Source: Puccinellia tenuiflora (taxonomy: Eukaryota > Streptophyta > Magnoliopsida > Poales > Poaceae). Taken from it: a DNA stretch of 64,000 bases. The stretch lies in the NCBI GenBank assembly GCA_012064385.1, contig QRDG01000531.1, positions 571,331-635,330 of the forward strand, read 5' to 3'. Below the pieces are notes generated by a model that was given only the letters and a program-made list of their open reading frames with translations, was not told the DNA's origin and did not search any database. The stretch's first letter is position 1, and each line of letters begins with the position of its first letter. Shown here in pieces: positions 22,709 to 35,481 of this stretch. Position numbers and translations under genes: made by a program.

Positions 22709-23874
22709 AAAAGGAATCTCGTCCCCGAGATTCGGAGAGGCTAGAAAGAAAGATGGGTTCGGATCTCAAGGTTTTAGACAACTCGATGGGCTACCACCCT
22801 TAAAGAAACTTCTGTAGGCAGTCTTGAATTCTTGACTTCAAATAGGGCACACATCGGGTGATTCATGAATTCTTGTTGAGTCGACTTTTATCTTCGACTG
22901 TTTAAGTTTTGCTTCATTATCCTTATTCCATATATATAGCATGTACCAACTCTTCATAAGAACTTGGTGATTATTTTCACCCTTGGATGATACTTTGTGA
23001 TCCATAAATTGTAAGCTTCATCTCCAATATGTGGATGTCTCTTCAAGATGGCTCGAAATATTATTTCTTCAATCCATGTGATGTCTTCGGCAATCTTTTC
23101 TTCTTTAGGTTGACATCGTTCAGTGTAACACTGCGTCAATTCTATCGAAACTCTCATGGTGGGTCAAAACTTTCATTGCTGGATCTCTTCTTCTTCACAA
23201 AATCTGTCATTTATCCTCCCCAAATATCTTACGTTTCGGCAACTTTTGCCTCACATAGGGTTGTAATATTCCGTTGGTTCAGGTTTATCCACGTCGTCTC
23301 TCTTATAGGTATGTCACTCAGATTTACCATTCCTCATAGCAAGCGAATGAAATGAGTAGACGTCATGGTAGCTACTCCACATCGCACTCAATTCATTACC
23401 TTGTACTTGGTTTGGAGAATCTCGTAAGCTAACACTCGGTCGATCTCACATGTCTAACAGAAAGTTTCCAGTCTGTAAGACAACCTAAACTAAACTATCG
23501 ATTCTTCAAACTATGGGGTTACGGAAACTACTACACGCGCTAGCTCACAAGCTATAGCTTCTTTGGTGATCCTTCTCCGTGGGAAACACGCTTTCCATGT
23601 CGTCTTAGCTTGTCCATTTCAGTGTCATGTCTTCATCCCTGATATGACGAGCAGGCTTCACAACAATAGCCATTGCTTCGTTTAAGTTTGGCATAAGATA
23701 GTCGATACTATTTTCATTCATCCTGATATAATATGGTTATTACATCGGCATTACACCACTCTTACATCACAGTACTTATTCTTCCACTTACATATAACTA
23801 TTGGCATTTATTACATCCTCGGAACATTTCCATTGACTATGGTCCTTCTTCTTGGCTAAAATCCTCATGAAAAC
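22709..23874 (-). other. Remnant between protease and PPT, no pol
   Basis: About 1.2 kb separates the protease fragment from the PPT, where an intact element would have more than 2.5 kb of reverse transcriptase, RNase H and integrase. No such motif was seen. A second PPT-like phrase (CTACCACCCTTAAAGAAACT) occurs at 22791-22810. Confidence 0.6.
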
Positions 23875-24087
23875 TCAGTTGGTTTCTTTGCTTCTTGATT
23901 TAAACTGATATCTAATCCGCTTCTTTTCTGGTGTGGTGAGTGTGACAGCTTTACTAGCCTTATCTATCTGACCATCATACCTGGACATCCAGTCCTTACC
24001 TATGATTATATCCAAGCCTTGCATGTCTAGCACAAACAACTCACTGGGAAAGTTGTGTGCCTCATTTTCCAAGGTCACGTTTGGCAT
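23875..24087 (-). pseudogene. Protease C-terminal fragment of Gypsy copy 2
   Basis: Encodes the retropepsin region LDIIIGKDWMSRYDGQID, corresponding to the second hydrophobic-glycine motif and following strand of Gypsy proteases. It is out of frame with the upstream gag because a T run is one base shorter than in copy 1 (near 24080). Confidence 0.75.
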
Positions 24088-24860
24088 ACGATGTTTGCTG
24101 GCCGCTTCCCTTCTGTAGAGCTTACCCTGATGGGTCTTCTAAGTCTTCGACAGTGTATCTTATTTTTATTCACAAAGTGTTTTGATATGAAAGAATGTGT
24201 AGCCTCAGTATCAAAGAGTACTAGTGCAGAATAGGAGTTGATCAACAATCCTTCAATAACAGGATTTGGTTTCTTGAGAACTCTCTCAATGTTTATAGAA
24301 AACACATGTCCCTTTCGGAATTGAGTTGGCTTGGTTGCATTACTAAACTTCTTTTCTGGACAGCTTCGGGAATAGTGTCCCATTTTCTTGCATTTGAAAC
24401 ACTCCACCTGGCTGATGTCCTTCCTGTTGGGTTTGGGGTGGCGATTCTGACTGCTGTTTTCTCCCATAAGGTGCTCATTTCCGAGGTCATAAACCTCTTC
24501 AGTATGGACGGGGCTGTGGTGTCCATGGTTGATGTGGTGATCAATTTCTCCATGAAAGTCGTGTCTATGAATATTATGACAATGGTGGTTATTGTCTCCA
24601 TGATAGTTGAACTCAAAATGATTACGTTCATCATCTGAAGTGTGCAATTCCTGCTGTGATTCTGAGTGATGCTCTTCCACATTATGCTTTCGCTTCTTGT
24701 TCGCAACTTGCTTCAGTTTGCTCTCCAAGGTTATCGCTTGGTCAACCAGTGACTGGTAGTTTGGGGTATATGCAACTGTCAATAGAATGGATAGTTCGTC
24801 ATTCAGACCATTTAGAAACCTTTCTTTCCTCTTAGTATCTGTATCAACATCATCTGGTGC
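24075..24860 (-). pseudogene. Gypsy gag copy 2, downstream part
   Basis: Near-identical to the second half of copy 1, with zinc knuckle and the same DTE in place of DTG at the protease triad. Here the serine codon is intact, so the frame extends about 40 codons further. It is separated from its N-terminal half by the nested LTR element at 24866-34340. Confidence 0.85.
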
Positions 24861-24865
24861 GTAGC

Positions 24866-27800
24866 TGATACCCACAAGTATAGGGGATCGTTGAAGTCTT
24901 CGATGTGTAAGTATAGTATCGATCCCACGAGGAGTAGAAGGTATAAGTATTTATCCTCTCAAATAAGAGTGTCACTTTCCTTATTATCTATGCACTAGAC
25001 AAACTAAAATGATTAAATGATGCAAGTGTTTTTTGGGTCTTTGGTGTAGAGTTTGCAATAAAGTAAAATGCTGAAAATGCAATATGACAAGTGAAAGCTC
25101 TCAAAGAGAGAAAGCCCAATCCTCTATGCAGCAAGAGGACAAGCTCAAGTGTGTGTTTCTTTTAGGTGGAGAGAGTTCCCAAGGGCTAATTAGACTCATG
25201 GCATAAATATTTCTAGAACAACAAGGTAAACATTTTGTCAAGTTTTAATCTTCTTTGGACGGAGCCATAATTAGGAATCCTATATAACTAAGAAGATCAC
25301 CCCCACTACCTATTTCTCTTGACATGCAGCTATGCCACATCAACAACCCGCCACATCATCCAAATCAGCCACGTCATTGTGTGCATGCAGACCAAGTGTG
25401 TGGGGTCGCCTTTCCAGCTTCTAACGTCGTCGCCTCCCCTTCTAATTCTCCCGATATAAATATCCATCATGTCTCTTCACTTTGTCTCCCCACACCACAC
25501 TTCTTCTCCACATACACTTAGGCAGGCGAGCAGCCCACTGCAGCTATATATTTCCTCCGGATACGCCACTCCTCCACACCCATGTGCCCGCTGCATAACT
25601 TGCCCCTCCAGGTCAAAAAAAGATGCATGTCCGGCCGAGTCGATCTACTCCACGCGCTCTGTATCAACTCCTTCTATCTATCTTTGATATAGTGGACGAA
25701 GCATATGCGTATGTGCTCTCCACTAATCAACTCCAGGTCAAAATCGAAGACTCAATTAGTAGTGTTGCTGCAGCTCTTTTCCCATGCCCAGTTGGTAATC
25801 TCTATCTCACTCTTGATGGTCACACGAGTATGGAGTGAAAAACTGATGACTTCGTTTTAAAAAAAAAAGCTTGATGACTTTATGGGTATTTGAATTGCAG
25901 GGATTATTATTTGAGATTGTTCGATGAAATATCTGAGAGAACCTTCAGAAAATCGATGGATGTCGAATTGACCCTTTTAGGTGTGTTGCTTTATTGTGTG
26001 CAGGTAGGAACGAAGACACTTGATGCATGAGTTTAAATCAGTTGCAGTAGTCTAGCAGAGAGTATTTTCTTTATTCGGATGTATCTCGCTTGCACAGAGT
26101 GTGCTACTGCTAATTATTGTGCATCACATCGTCTTCATTGAAGTTGGTTTTCCATTATTTTTTGTCTGGTACATACTTGCAGGTGTCACTAGAGAGCACA
26201 GGTTCTTTCTGTATCAAGCCGGTAGTAGGTTCTACTAAGCACGTCTCTTTTGTAATTGTGGTTCTACAACAACCAAAACATCAGGAAGGTAGCATGAGAC
26301 AATTCTCTGGAAATGTGTGACCGGTGATGCGTTCATTTACTATTAATGATTGTGCAATCACCCAGCAATACGGAGTTGTGTACTTAGAATGCAGTATATG
26401 TACCTGCTACAGTTTTCAGAAATTGTTATTCACACGCTACAACCGTTAGTTTAGGCTTTTCAACTCCCGTTGTATGGATGCACCAAAACCAAATATTGAA
26501 TCGATTTGAACTGTTTTTTTTTTGTTACATTTTTTTGCAAAGAGAAAATTTACAATAATAATATTGTAACTGTATTTTTTTGAGTCCCCAATTGCTTCAA
26601 GTCATTTTAAATGCTTATAATATCTATAAAAACTTCCTTTAGAAAGTGCGTCGTTGTTTATAGATGATTCCTCTTTTTCGAGAACGACGATTGATCTTTT
26701 GTCTTCCAGTGTTTAGTAACATATTAGTTAACACATAGTATAATTCTTTCGAAACACATGGGAATTGTGCACTAAGTACAATGTTTTTTCCATTGTCATA
26801 CATATAGCCTCAAAGAAATATAAAACAAATATGCCGCAGCAACGCGCGGGGTATCATCTAGTAGCTAATAAATAAACTACACCTCTTATGATGGATCAAG
26901 GTGCCAAGTAAATGACTACACAAGAGTTATTAAGACATAAAGTCCCACCATAGCATTAATCTTTAAGGTCCCCGATACTAATACCCCATAAAGTAACTTC
27001 ATAACTTGGTCTCAGGTTTACATGTCCCCCTAAGACCTCCTCAATTCATTACATCATAGTGTTCTCCTATGAGCCCATATAGGTGAAGTGAAATGCAGTT
27101 GACGTTCGCACAACACCATCATAGAATTACATCAAAGATAAAAACTAGACAAAATACCAACACATGTCATATATAAATCATTGCCAATTCATCCTATACC
27201 CCCAGGAACATGAGAGAACTACTCACAACGCCAAGACATGATATGATTCAGTGGTACAAGTGATACAACACAATCTGAAACTATGATCTCCCCACAAAAC
27301 AATGACAAGTAGCAATTCACAAACATGTAAAATAGCACTTAGACAATAGCTAGGGATCAAACAATCTCAAACTGTGAGGGGGATGAAGTGGATCATGAAG
27401 ATGGTGATGAAGATGGTGATGGAGATGGTGCTGGTCTTGGCGGTGGTGTTGATGGAGACTCCGGAGGGGGGATGGAGAAGACCTCCGGAGGTGATTCCGG
27501 CGGCGTTTCCCCCCTCCGATCTTCTCCGGCGGCAGCCTTCTGTCTCTCTGTTTCTGGTTTTGTGTTTCTCCGCCGCCCCCTCTGGAAAACGTCGGGGGAC
27601 CTTTTATATAGGCGTTTTTAGGTCACGAGGATGCTTCTGGGCGAAGGATCGATGCAAACGGGGCCACGAGGGCCAAATTGGATGGGCCCACGCGGCCTGG
27701 TACTATAGCCGCGTGGGACCCCCCCTTTTGGTCCTCCGGCCTCCGTTCGTTGACTTCTTTCGCTCCTAAATCTTCTCCTTCCAAAATAATGACCCCCGTA

Positions 27801-28016
27801 AATTTATAGCTCATTATGACGTCGTTAAGGTACTGAAACAAATAAAGAAAGAAATAGGGGTTTTTGCCTGCGTAGGATTAATTCCATATAAAGGGGAAAT
27901 CATTATAAATTACCAAAAATCATTAAATAACAGTAATATACCCCTTATATGATGCAAATATGAATGGAATATAACTATTATAGTGCAAAGTTCATGTATG
28001 CATTTTAGATGCATCA
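24866..28016 (-). repeat. 3' LTR of the Athila-like element, with Helitron inside
   Basis: Equals the 5' LTR apart from the 1584-bp Helitron, a 12-bp gain in a GATGGT repeat near 27405 and scattered substitutions. Confidence 0.9.
25278..26861 (+). mobile_element. Non-autonomous Helitron, 1584 bp, with proven empty site
   Basis: Starts TCCTATATAACTAAG and ends CGCGCGGGGTATCATCTAG, with a short stem CCGC...GCGG about 11 bases before CTAG. It lies between A (25277) and T (26862), and the sister LTR has exactly AGGAA|TAGC without it. No replication-initiator or helicase domain is coded. The interior has a TATA-like ATATAAATA near 25455 and splice-like signals (GAATTGCAG|G, TGTGCAG|G), suggesting a captured gene piece of unknown origin. 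Confidence 0.95.
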
Positions 28017-31000
28017 ACATCCCCAAGCTTAACTCATGCTCGTCCTCGAGTATGAAAGTGATAAAACTAACATGAACTTTGCAATATAATCACAACATGG
28101 ATATACAAGATGATTGCTACTGCTACATAAAGTCAAATGATTCATTATTTCAAAGAAGTAGCAATATGCAAACAGTTTATAAAGTGATATCAAGTATTCA
28201 ATGAAAAGATGATCAATGATAGTTCACAAAGTGCAACATAAAAGATAGTACTATGGACATTATTACTTTTGCATACTTGTGGTCCATAGAGTGTAGAAAA
28301 TCTGAATATAAAAGGTGGACACTTTGGAAAAGATGTATAATAAGTAGAGGTAAAGCATGCATAAGTTTCATATATCCTCCAAACTATTCTACTTAAGTTA
28401 TTGAATGCAATGGTAATACTTGGTGTCAAGCTCTCATTCCCCTATCATAGCATCTTGAATGATTAAAGTTGAATGTGAAAGCAAGTATGAGTAGTGGCCT
28501 TGATAAAGTAAAGGTTAGATGTCTCATGCCCTTTAATACAAGTATCTACACCATGATTACTCAACTTGGGAAACATAGCAAGTTTAAGTTATCTATCATT
28601 GTAAGTAATAACAGTATCATCAAGAGTCTTAACTGGGGTACCTCTTGTCCCATGATATGGATCAAGCCCATATCAAAACAACAAGACAAACAAACATAAT
28701 GAACAATCTCAGCACCCTCTTTATTTACCACTTGATATAGCTTTTTATTGTAGGGTGTATCACAGAGCGTTCAAAATAGCATGTAAGTAAATTTCCACCA
28801 TGAATGATACATGGCTTAGATTAGCGGCCCAGGATTCTCTCTAACCATTTATACAAACTCATTTAAATTTAACTCTATTTCCACATTATTTCGTCATGAT
28901 AGGCATCCATAGACAAAAGTACATGATATCAACTAAATAGATAATGGAACATGTTGAAAGCTTTGCATGTGACAGCACATATGGGCTAACTCCCAACCTT
29001 AAACATTTATCAAGCCACTATCATCATAATATTAATCACAATGGTTCATCTTTATTGAATGCAATAAAAGTAAAGTGTGCATCAAGTTCGCGAGAGCTTT
29101 TTAACCAACTTTTCCCATTACAATAAATAACATCATCATTTTCATTTAGAGGCATAGATAACACAAATAACATGATAAACATAATTGGAATAGCATAAAG
29201 CTAATAGGTAGATATGGTGGACTCACTGGAAAAACTTGGGTTGAAGGTGTTGGAAACAAGTTTTTACTTGTTGGAATTTTTGGGCTAGCAAAATGGAGAA
29301 AGATGACCATCTAGATGCATGCATGAGTGTCCATAGAACTAACTAATTCATATCAAACAAGGTAAATAACATACATCATCAAAACATGAATAGAAGATAG
29401 CTCATGATAAAGCATTTGCAAATTATTACTCATAAAGAAGCTCATGAATCATGCAACTATATGTGTCGTTAAAAATCAACTTAGATATCCCTTTTTCCCA
29501 ATCATATAAAAGCATGCAACTTAATTCAACCTAAACTTCCAGTAGCTCTCTCATATATAAATGATAGTGGTGGTCTCAAAATAAAAACTAAACTAACAAA
29601 CAAAAGACGCTCCAAGTTTATGCGATAAAGTGCATTGATAGAAAAACAGAAGTTAGACGTGTGCAAACCGAGAGTGTGTAGGTCCAGTGGGGTTGTCTTC
29701 ACATCCCCAAGCTTATGGTTTTCACCATCCTTGGATAACTCATGGTGCATCTCCTCCAATCCCTGTGAAAAAAACTTCAAAACACTGTTTCTCCCATTTC
29801 TTTTCTGTGGGGTGACATTAGTAGTGATAGACAAATGCATTACTTGCTGCTTATAATACTAAGACAAAAATTCATATGAATGTCCAGAAAATGTATAATG
29901 TTGTATGCCTATTAATAAACTCAATTTAATCAACAAGATTCAAGTTAAAAGTTCAAAACATGCATCAAACAATATTGGACAGAATCTGTCCAGAAAAACA
30001 GCAGCAGCAAAACGTATTTTTCTGTCCTACTTAAACTCGTCGAAAAATTCTGAAAAAATTCAGGCATACATAGTATGCAAATGTTCAGTTACAGTAAAAT
30101 ATCAGCTCTTTTGGAGTTACATAATAGGAATGAAAAATCAAACCGTGCACAGACTTGCGCTGGAATGAAATCTCCGCAAGCAAAATAGCAACTTTTTTCA
30201 AACCAAAATGGGTAAACTTGGCACTTTATTAAAAAATTCAGGAACTAAACTAAAAACTATGTATCTTTTTACAGCAAGAGGACACAAAAAAAAAACAACC
30301 GGGTTGCCTCCCGTAAAGCGCTTTCTTTATAACCATATAGCTAGGCTTACTTACTTGGTATCAAGATGGTTGGAGTGAGGTGGCTTGGCATCCCCAAGCT
30401 TAAATTCTTGTACTTACTTGATATATGCAGGGTGAGCCTAGGGGTAACATCCCCAAGCTTGAGTATTTGTCCCTCTTGATCTTTGTTTATGTCCCTCAAC
30501 TCTTCCACTTGAAAGTTCTCTTCATACATAACTCATCATAAAACTTGATTAGAGGGGTTAGTGTCTCCATAAATTAAATCTCCACAGGTACAGTAAAGAC
30601 ATATCATGAATTGATTCTACACATTAGCTGCTATTACTAGGGTTGTGCATTGCTCTCTGATCAATAGAACCACACAAAACACAAGTAATGAGAGTAATGC
30701 AAAATAAAGACAGAATCTGTCAAAAACTGGACAGCCCATAAAGAGTGAATTTGGAGAGGCACTTACGTTGCTCAAATCAGAAAACTTTGAACTAATGAAA
30801 TGTGTATTAATAGCTGAATAATTCTTTCATAAAATCTCAGCTCAAAATTCCTCTTCTGTGATTTTACACATTTTTCGCAGTGAAGCTCAGGAATCTGTTT
30901 TCTGGACAGCAAATCACTATTGTTCAATCTTATCTTTCAAAAGAGATTATCCTTGCCATCAATATGAAAAATAAGATACAAAGGTGTGGTTACAGTAGTA

Positions 31001-32785
31001 AACAAACACCTTGACTCTATTTATTTAGTTTTTTTGCTTTGGGAGAAGTTTTAATGATAGAGACTTTGCAATGGTTCCATTGGCATGAACAACACATGTT
31101 GAAGGTCGACCCCAACATCTCCATTACTCATCCTTCTCATTTACTTTCCCAAATTTTATATAAAGTGAAAATCTTGGACTAATTGTTAGAGAACAGTAGG
31201 TAAAGTTAATTTTCAATTTCTCAAGATATAAAGGTGTGCCCAAACAGAATTGGAAGTTAAGCATACGGAACACACCACAAAACATTAAACCATTAACTTT
31301 TAAGTCTAACTCTTTTCCTATGCATTGGGATCTTGTAAGAAAATAAATCATTGAAACACAAAGCAAGTAGCATAGGAGGATAAAACAAGTGGAACTTCAA
31401 AGTTTCAATATAAAGAAAGAAGACTTAGTATTATTGAGATATATGAAGTCTGTCTCCTTCTCTCATAAAAACTTCAGTAGCATCATAAGCAAATTCAACA
31501 ATGTAACTATCACATAAAGCATTCTTTTCCTTCATCATCATAAAAGTATTATTACTCTCCACATAAGAAAAATTCTTCTCATTAGTAACGTGGGAGTACA
31601 ACATTCATAGTCATCATTGTAATCATCATAAATTGGAGTCATGTCATAATCATAAGCAATTTATGCTCAATAGTAGGTGGCTGAAAAGATCACATTCATC
31701 ATTATAATCATCATATATAGGAGGCATAGTACCATCAAAGCAAATTTCCTCCTTCTATGGTGTAATAGAGAGTTCAAAAATAAAGTAGGACTCTCATGAG
31801 TGAGAGTATTATCACAAGCAGAAAGTATATCATTTTTATCCTCACATAAAGTAGTAACAACTAAACATGGAGGATTATCAATAAGCATAGGACCATCATC
31901 TAAAGCATCATCATATAGCATGTCTAAACCATGTTCTTCATCATTTTTAGAATCATAAAGCAAAGTTTATCATCAGCAAAATCTTGATTGTTACCCTCAT
32001 CCATAGGTGGTGAAGGTGGATGTTTCCTCTCTTCATTCTCTAGTTGTTCATCATTTTCTTCATCTTCTTGCTCTTCATTGTCCTCCTCTTGGGGCTGCAT
32101 GGGCATCCCCAAGCTTAGGCCTTTTGTCATCTTCTTCACATACTTACTCTTCCAAGCTTATGTTTTCATCATCTTCTTCCTGCAAAACATTAGATCTTCC
32201 TTGGCAAATCTCTTCCTTGTGTCAACAACATAGATATTTTCATCAAATTCATCTATGCATATATTAAGGATAATGGCAGTCATATTTTTAGATTGAGAAG
32301 CTATAGGGAAGGTTTCATGTTCATCAATGAAAGTTTTTAATTCATAGGCTGCCACAAAATAACAAATTGCTCTACTTCTACCATCCCTAAGTGAGCATAA
32401 TTCCCTGTATGATAAGTTGCAATAACAGGTTCAACTTTATTGGAAAGGCATTGCAATTCAAAGTGTCTACAGTATTCAGAGCAACAAGTTTCTTCCTTAT
32501 GGCAATTAAGCAGCTTACTAGCATTTCATTTAGATAACCTCATGATTTTTTTAATCTTCTCCCTTCAAAAGATACTCTAAATTCAACAGCTATCATGGCA
32601 TTTTATAATAGTTTCCTTTTTTATTTTTTTTGGTTTTTTATAAATGCAAAACTGAAGTAAAACTAAACTAAATGCAAAACTGAAAGTAACTAGAGTATAT
32701 GCAAAACTGAAAATAAAAATCTAGTGCAAACAAGAATAAAAACTTAAGCGCTACGCTCCCCGGCAACGGCGCCAGAAAAACGTCT
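28017..32785 (-). other. Internal domain of the Athila-like element
   Basis: AT-rich, with short minus-strand acidic frames at 31667-31963, 31924-32139 and 32158-32355. Their phrases (LYDDALDDGPML, LCEDKNDILSACD) resemble the gag-pol linker of Triticeae Athila-like elements. No protease, reverse transcriptase or integrase motif was seen. The motif CATCCCCAAGCTTA (plus strand) recurs near 28018, 29702, 30389, 30448 and 32104. Confidence 0.7.
32757..32774 (-). other. Primer-binding site of the Athila-like element
   Basis: TGGCGCCGTTGCCGGGGA on the minus strand, 11 bases after the LTR end, as is usual for Athila/Sabrina-type elements. Confidence 0.9.
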
Positions 32786-34340
32786 TGATACCCACAAGTA
32801 TAGGGGATCGTTGAAGTCTTCGATGTGTAAGTATAGTATCGATCCCACGAGGAGTAGAAGGTATACGTATTTATCCTCTCAAATAAGAGTGTCACTTCCC
32901 TTATTATCATGCACTAGACAAACTAAATGATTAAATGATGCAAGTGTTTTTTGGGTTTTTGGTGTAGAGTTTGCAATAAAGTAAAATGCTGAAAATGCAA
33001 TATGACAAGTGAAAGCTCTCAAAGAGAGAAAGCCCATCCTCTATGCAGCAAGAGGACAAGCTCAAGTGTGTGTTTCTTTTAGGTGGAGAGAGTTCCCAAG
33101 GGCTACTTAGACTCATGGCATAAATATTTCTAGAACAACAAGGTAAACATTTTATCAAGTTTTAATCTTCTTTGGACGGAGCCATAATTAGGAATAGCTA
33201 ATAAATAAACTACACCTCTATGATGGATCAAGGTGCCAAGTAAATGACTACACAAGAGTTATTAAGACATAAAGTCCCACCATAGCATTAATCTTTAAGG
33301 TCCCCGATACTAATACCCCATAAAGTAACTTCATAACTTGGTCTCAGGTTTACATGTCCCCCTAAGACCTCCTCAATTCATTACATCATAGTGTTCTCCT
33401 ACGAGCCCATATAGGTGAAGTGATATGCAGTCGACGTTCGCACAACACCATCATAGAATTACATCAAAGATAAAAACTAGACAAAATACCAACACATGTC
33501 ATATATAAATCATTGCCAATTCGGCCTATACCCCCAGGAACATGAGAGAACTACTCACAACGCCAAGACATGATATGATTCAGTGGTACAAGTGATACAA
33601 CACAATCTGAAACTATGATCTCCCCACAAAACAATGACAAGTAGCAATTCACAAACATGTAAAATAGCACTTAGACAATAGCTAGGGATCAAACAATCTC
33701 AAACTGTGAGGGGGATGAAGTGGATCACGAAGATGGTGATGGAGATGGTGCTGGTCTTGGTGGTGGTGTTGATAGAGACTCCGGAGGGTGGATGGAGAAG
33801 ACCTCCGGAGGTGATTCCGGCGGCGTTTCCCCCCTCCGATCTTCTCCGGCGGCAGCCTTCTGTCTCTCTGTTTCTGGTTTTGTGTTTCTGCGCCGCCCCC
33901 TCTGGAAAACGTCGGGGGACCTTTTATATAGGCGTTTTTAGGTCACGAGGATGCTTCTGGGCGAAGGATCGATGCAAACGGGGCCACGAGGGCCAAATTG
34001 GATGGGCCCACGCGGCCTGGTACTGTAGCCGCGTGGGACCCCCCCCCCTTTTGGTCCTCCGGCCTCCGTTCGTTGACTTCTTTCGCTCCTAAATCTTCTC
34101 CTTCCAAAATAATGACCCCCCTAAATTTATAGCTCATTATGACGTCGTTAAGGTCCTGAAACAAATAAAGAAAGAAATAGGGGTTTTCTGCCTGCGCAGG
34201 ATTAATTCCATATAAAGGGGAAATCATTATAAATTACCAAAAATCATTAATGAACAGTAATATACCCCTTATATGATGCAAATATGAATGGAATATAACT
34301 ATTATAGTGCAAAGTTCATGTATGCATTTTAGATGCATCA
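32786..34340 (-). repeat. 5' LTR of the Athila-like element (empty-site copy)
   Basis: 1555 bp. The minus strand starts TGATGCATCTAAAATGCATA and ends CTTGTGGGTATCA. A plus-strand frame at 33706-34092 is a by-product of a GAT/GGT-rich and GC-rich block. Position 33196/33197 is the empty Helitron site AGGAA|TAGC. Confidence 0.9.
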
Positions 34341-34345
34341 GTAGC

Positions 34346-34838
34346 GCGACAGATTATTGAACTCATTCATGTATTCTATTACGTTTCGGTCGTCTTGTCG
34401 AAGATCGAGAAATTCTTCCCTCTTCAGCTTCATCACTCCTGATGAAACATGTGCAGTACGGAATCCTTTTGAAATAAATCCCATGTCATCTCTTCAATGG
34501 GGTAAGTGATCTGGTAGCTGTCCCACCAGTCAGCTGCAGGTCCTTCTAGTAGGTGTTCCGCGAATCTAACCTCTCAGCATCTGTGCATCCGATGGTCACC
34601 AAATCCTTATTCACTGATCGTAGCCAATCGTCGGCCAAAATAGGTTCTGCAGCTCTGATAACTTTTCCGGTCGAAGCTTTAAGAATCTGATCACATATCC
34701 ACCGGAGATGGTGGAGTTGGTGGAATGTTCTTGTTGTTTTCTAGGTTTTGGGTCATCGGCTGATTCAGTTGATTCTGTACATCTAGTAACTCTTGTAGTG
34801 TAGGCATCACCGGGGTTGTTGGGATTTGGATGGGACAT
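34346..34838 (-). pseudogene. Gypsy gag copy 2, upstream part
   Basis: The N-terminal half of gag from ATG 34838. It has an extra G near 34815 and several one- or two-base deletions relative to copy 1 (near 34575, 34657 and 34694), so the frame is lost repeatedly. It begins next to the GTAGC target duplication at 34341-34345. Confidence 0.85.
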
Positions 34839-35467
34839 CCGTTTAGTTTAGAAAGGATGAGTAGAGATAGAGAGATACTAAGGGAAGCATTAATACCCAT
34901 ACACAGCAGATCAAGACAAATCATCTTACAAGCAACATCTAGCAAACATCAATCAACAGTAAAACAACCAATAGAGATAAAAACAACTCCGCCTACTTAA
35001 TTTTCGAAATTATAGTTTGGATAACAAACAAACACAACAAAGGTTTTTCAAAATAGACACGATAGTACTGCCATACCACAATTTGGTAAGTCAATACAAT
35101 ATCACGATAACGTTATTCTAATAAAATGGTGGTCTAGTCTATCTCTTCCTTCAGTGCTTCAACATTCTCTTCTATTTCTTTGAGTTCGTCGAGGTACTTC
35201 TGGGTGTTGTGAAATCTAAGTTGAAGTCTTCGATCAAGGCGCTTGATGGCTTCTCATAATTGTCACGTTGATCTTCAACGTCTTCGGAAACATTTCTGAG
35301 TTATGGTCATCTATAAATAAGATAAGATAACTTAGAAAGCAATTAGTTGAGAAGGTTACAAGAAGATATTAGGAAAGATTTGGACAAGAAGAAAATAACT
35401 TTTGTTCCTATGGTCATTCTTATTTCTAATCCAAACCTAAGGTTTTCGAGCCTACAGGCAACATTAC

Positions 35468-35479
35468 GCTCTGATACCA
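35468..35479 (-). other. Primer-binding site, copy 2
   Basis: TGGTATCAGAGC on the minus strand, as in copy 1. Confidence 0.9.
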
Positions 35480-35481
35480 TC

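Larger units (their letters stand above)
24866..34340 (-). mobile_element. Athila-like LTR element without pol (LARD-type)
   Basis: LTRs at 24866-28016 (including a Helitron) and 32786-34340 enclose 4.77 kb. The PBS (32757-32774) is TGGCGCCGTTGCCGGGGA, the Athila/Sabrina type, and the PPT-like end is TAAGCTTGGGGATGT. The target duplication GTAGC is perfect (24861-24865, 34341-34345). The internal part holds only short acidic gag-like relics, so it is presumably mobilised in trans. By eye the LTRs differ at some twenty positions plus a few indels, so the insertion is fairly recent. Confidence 0.9.

Noticed and set aside
27374..27841. Frame of 131 codons with its near copy at 33706-34092
   Set aside because: Both are the same LTR region of the Athila-like element, starting in a GAT/GGT repeat.
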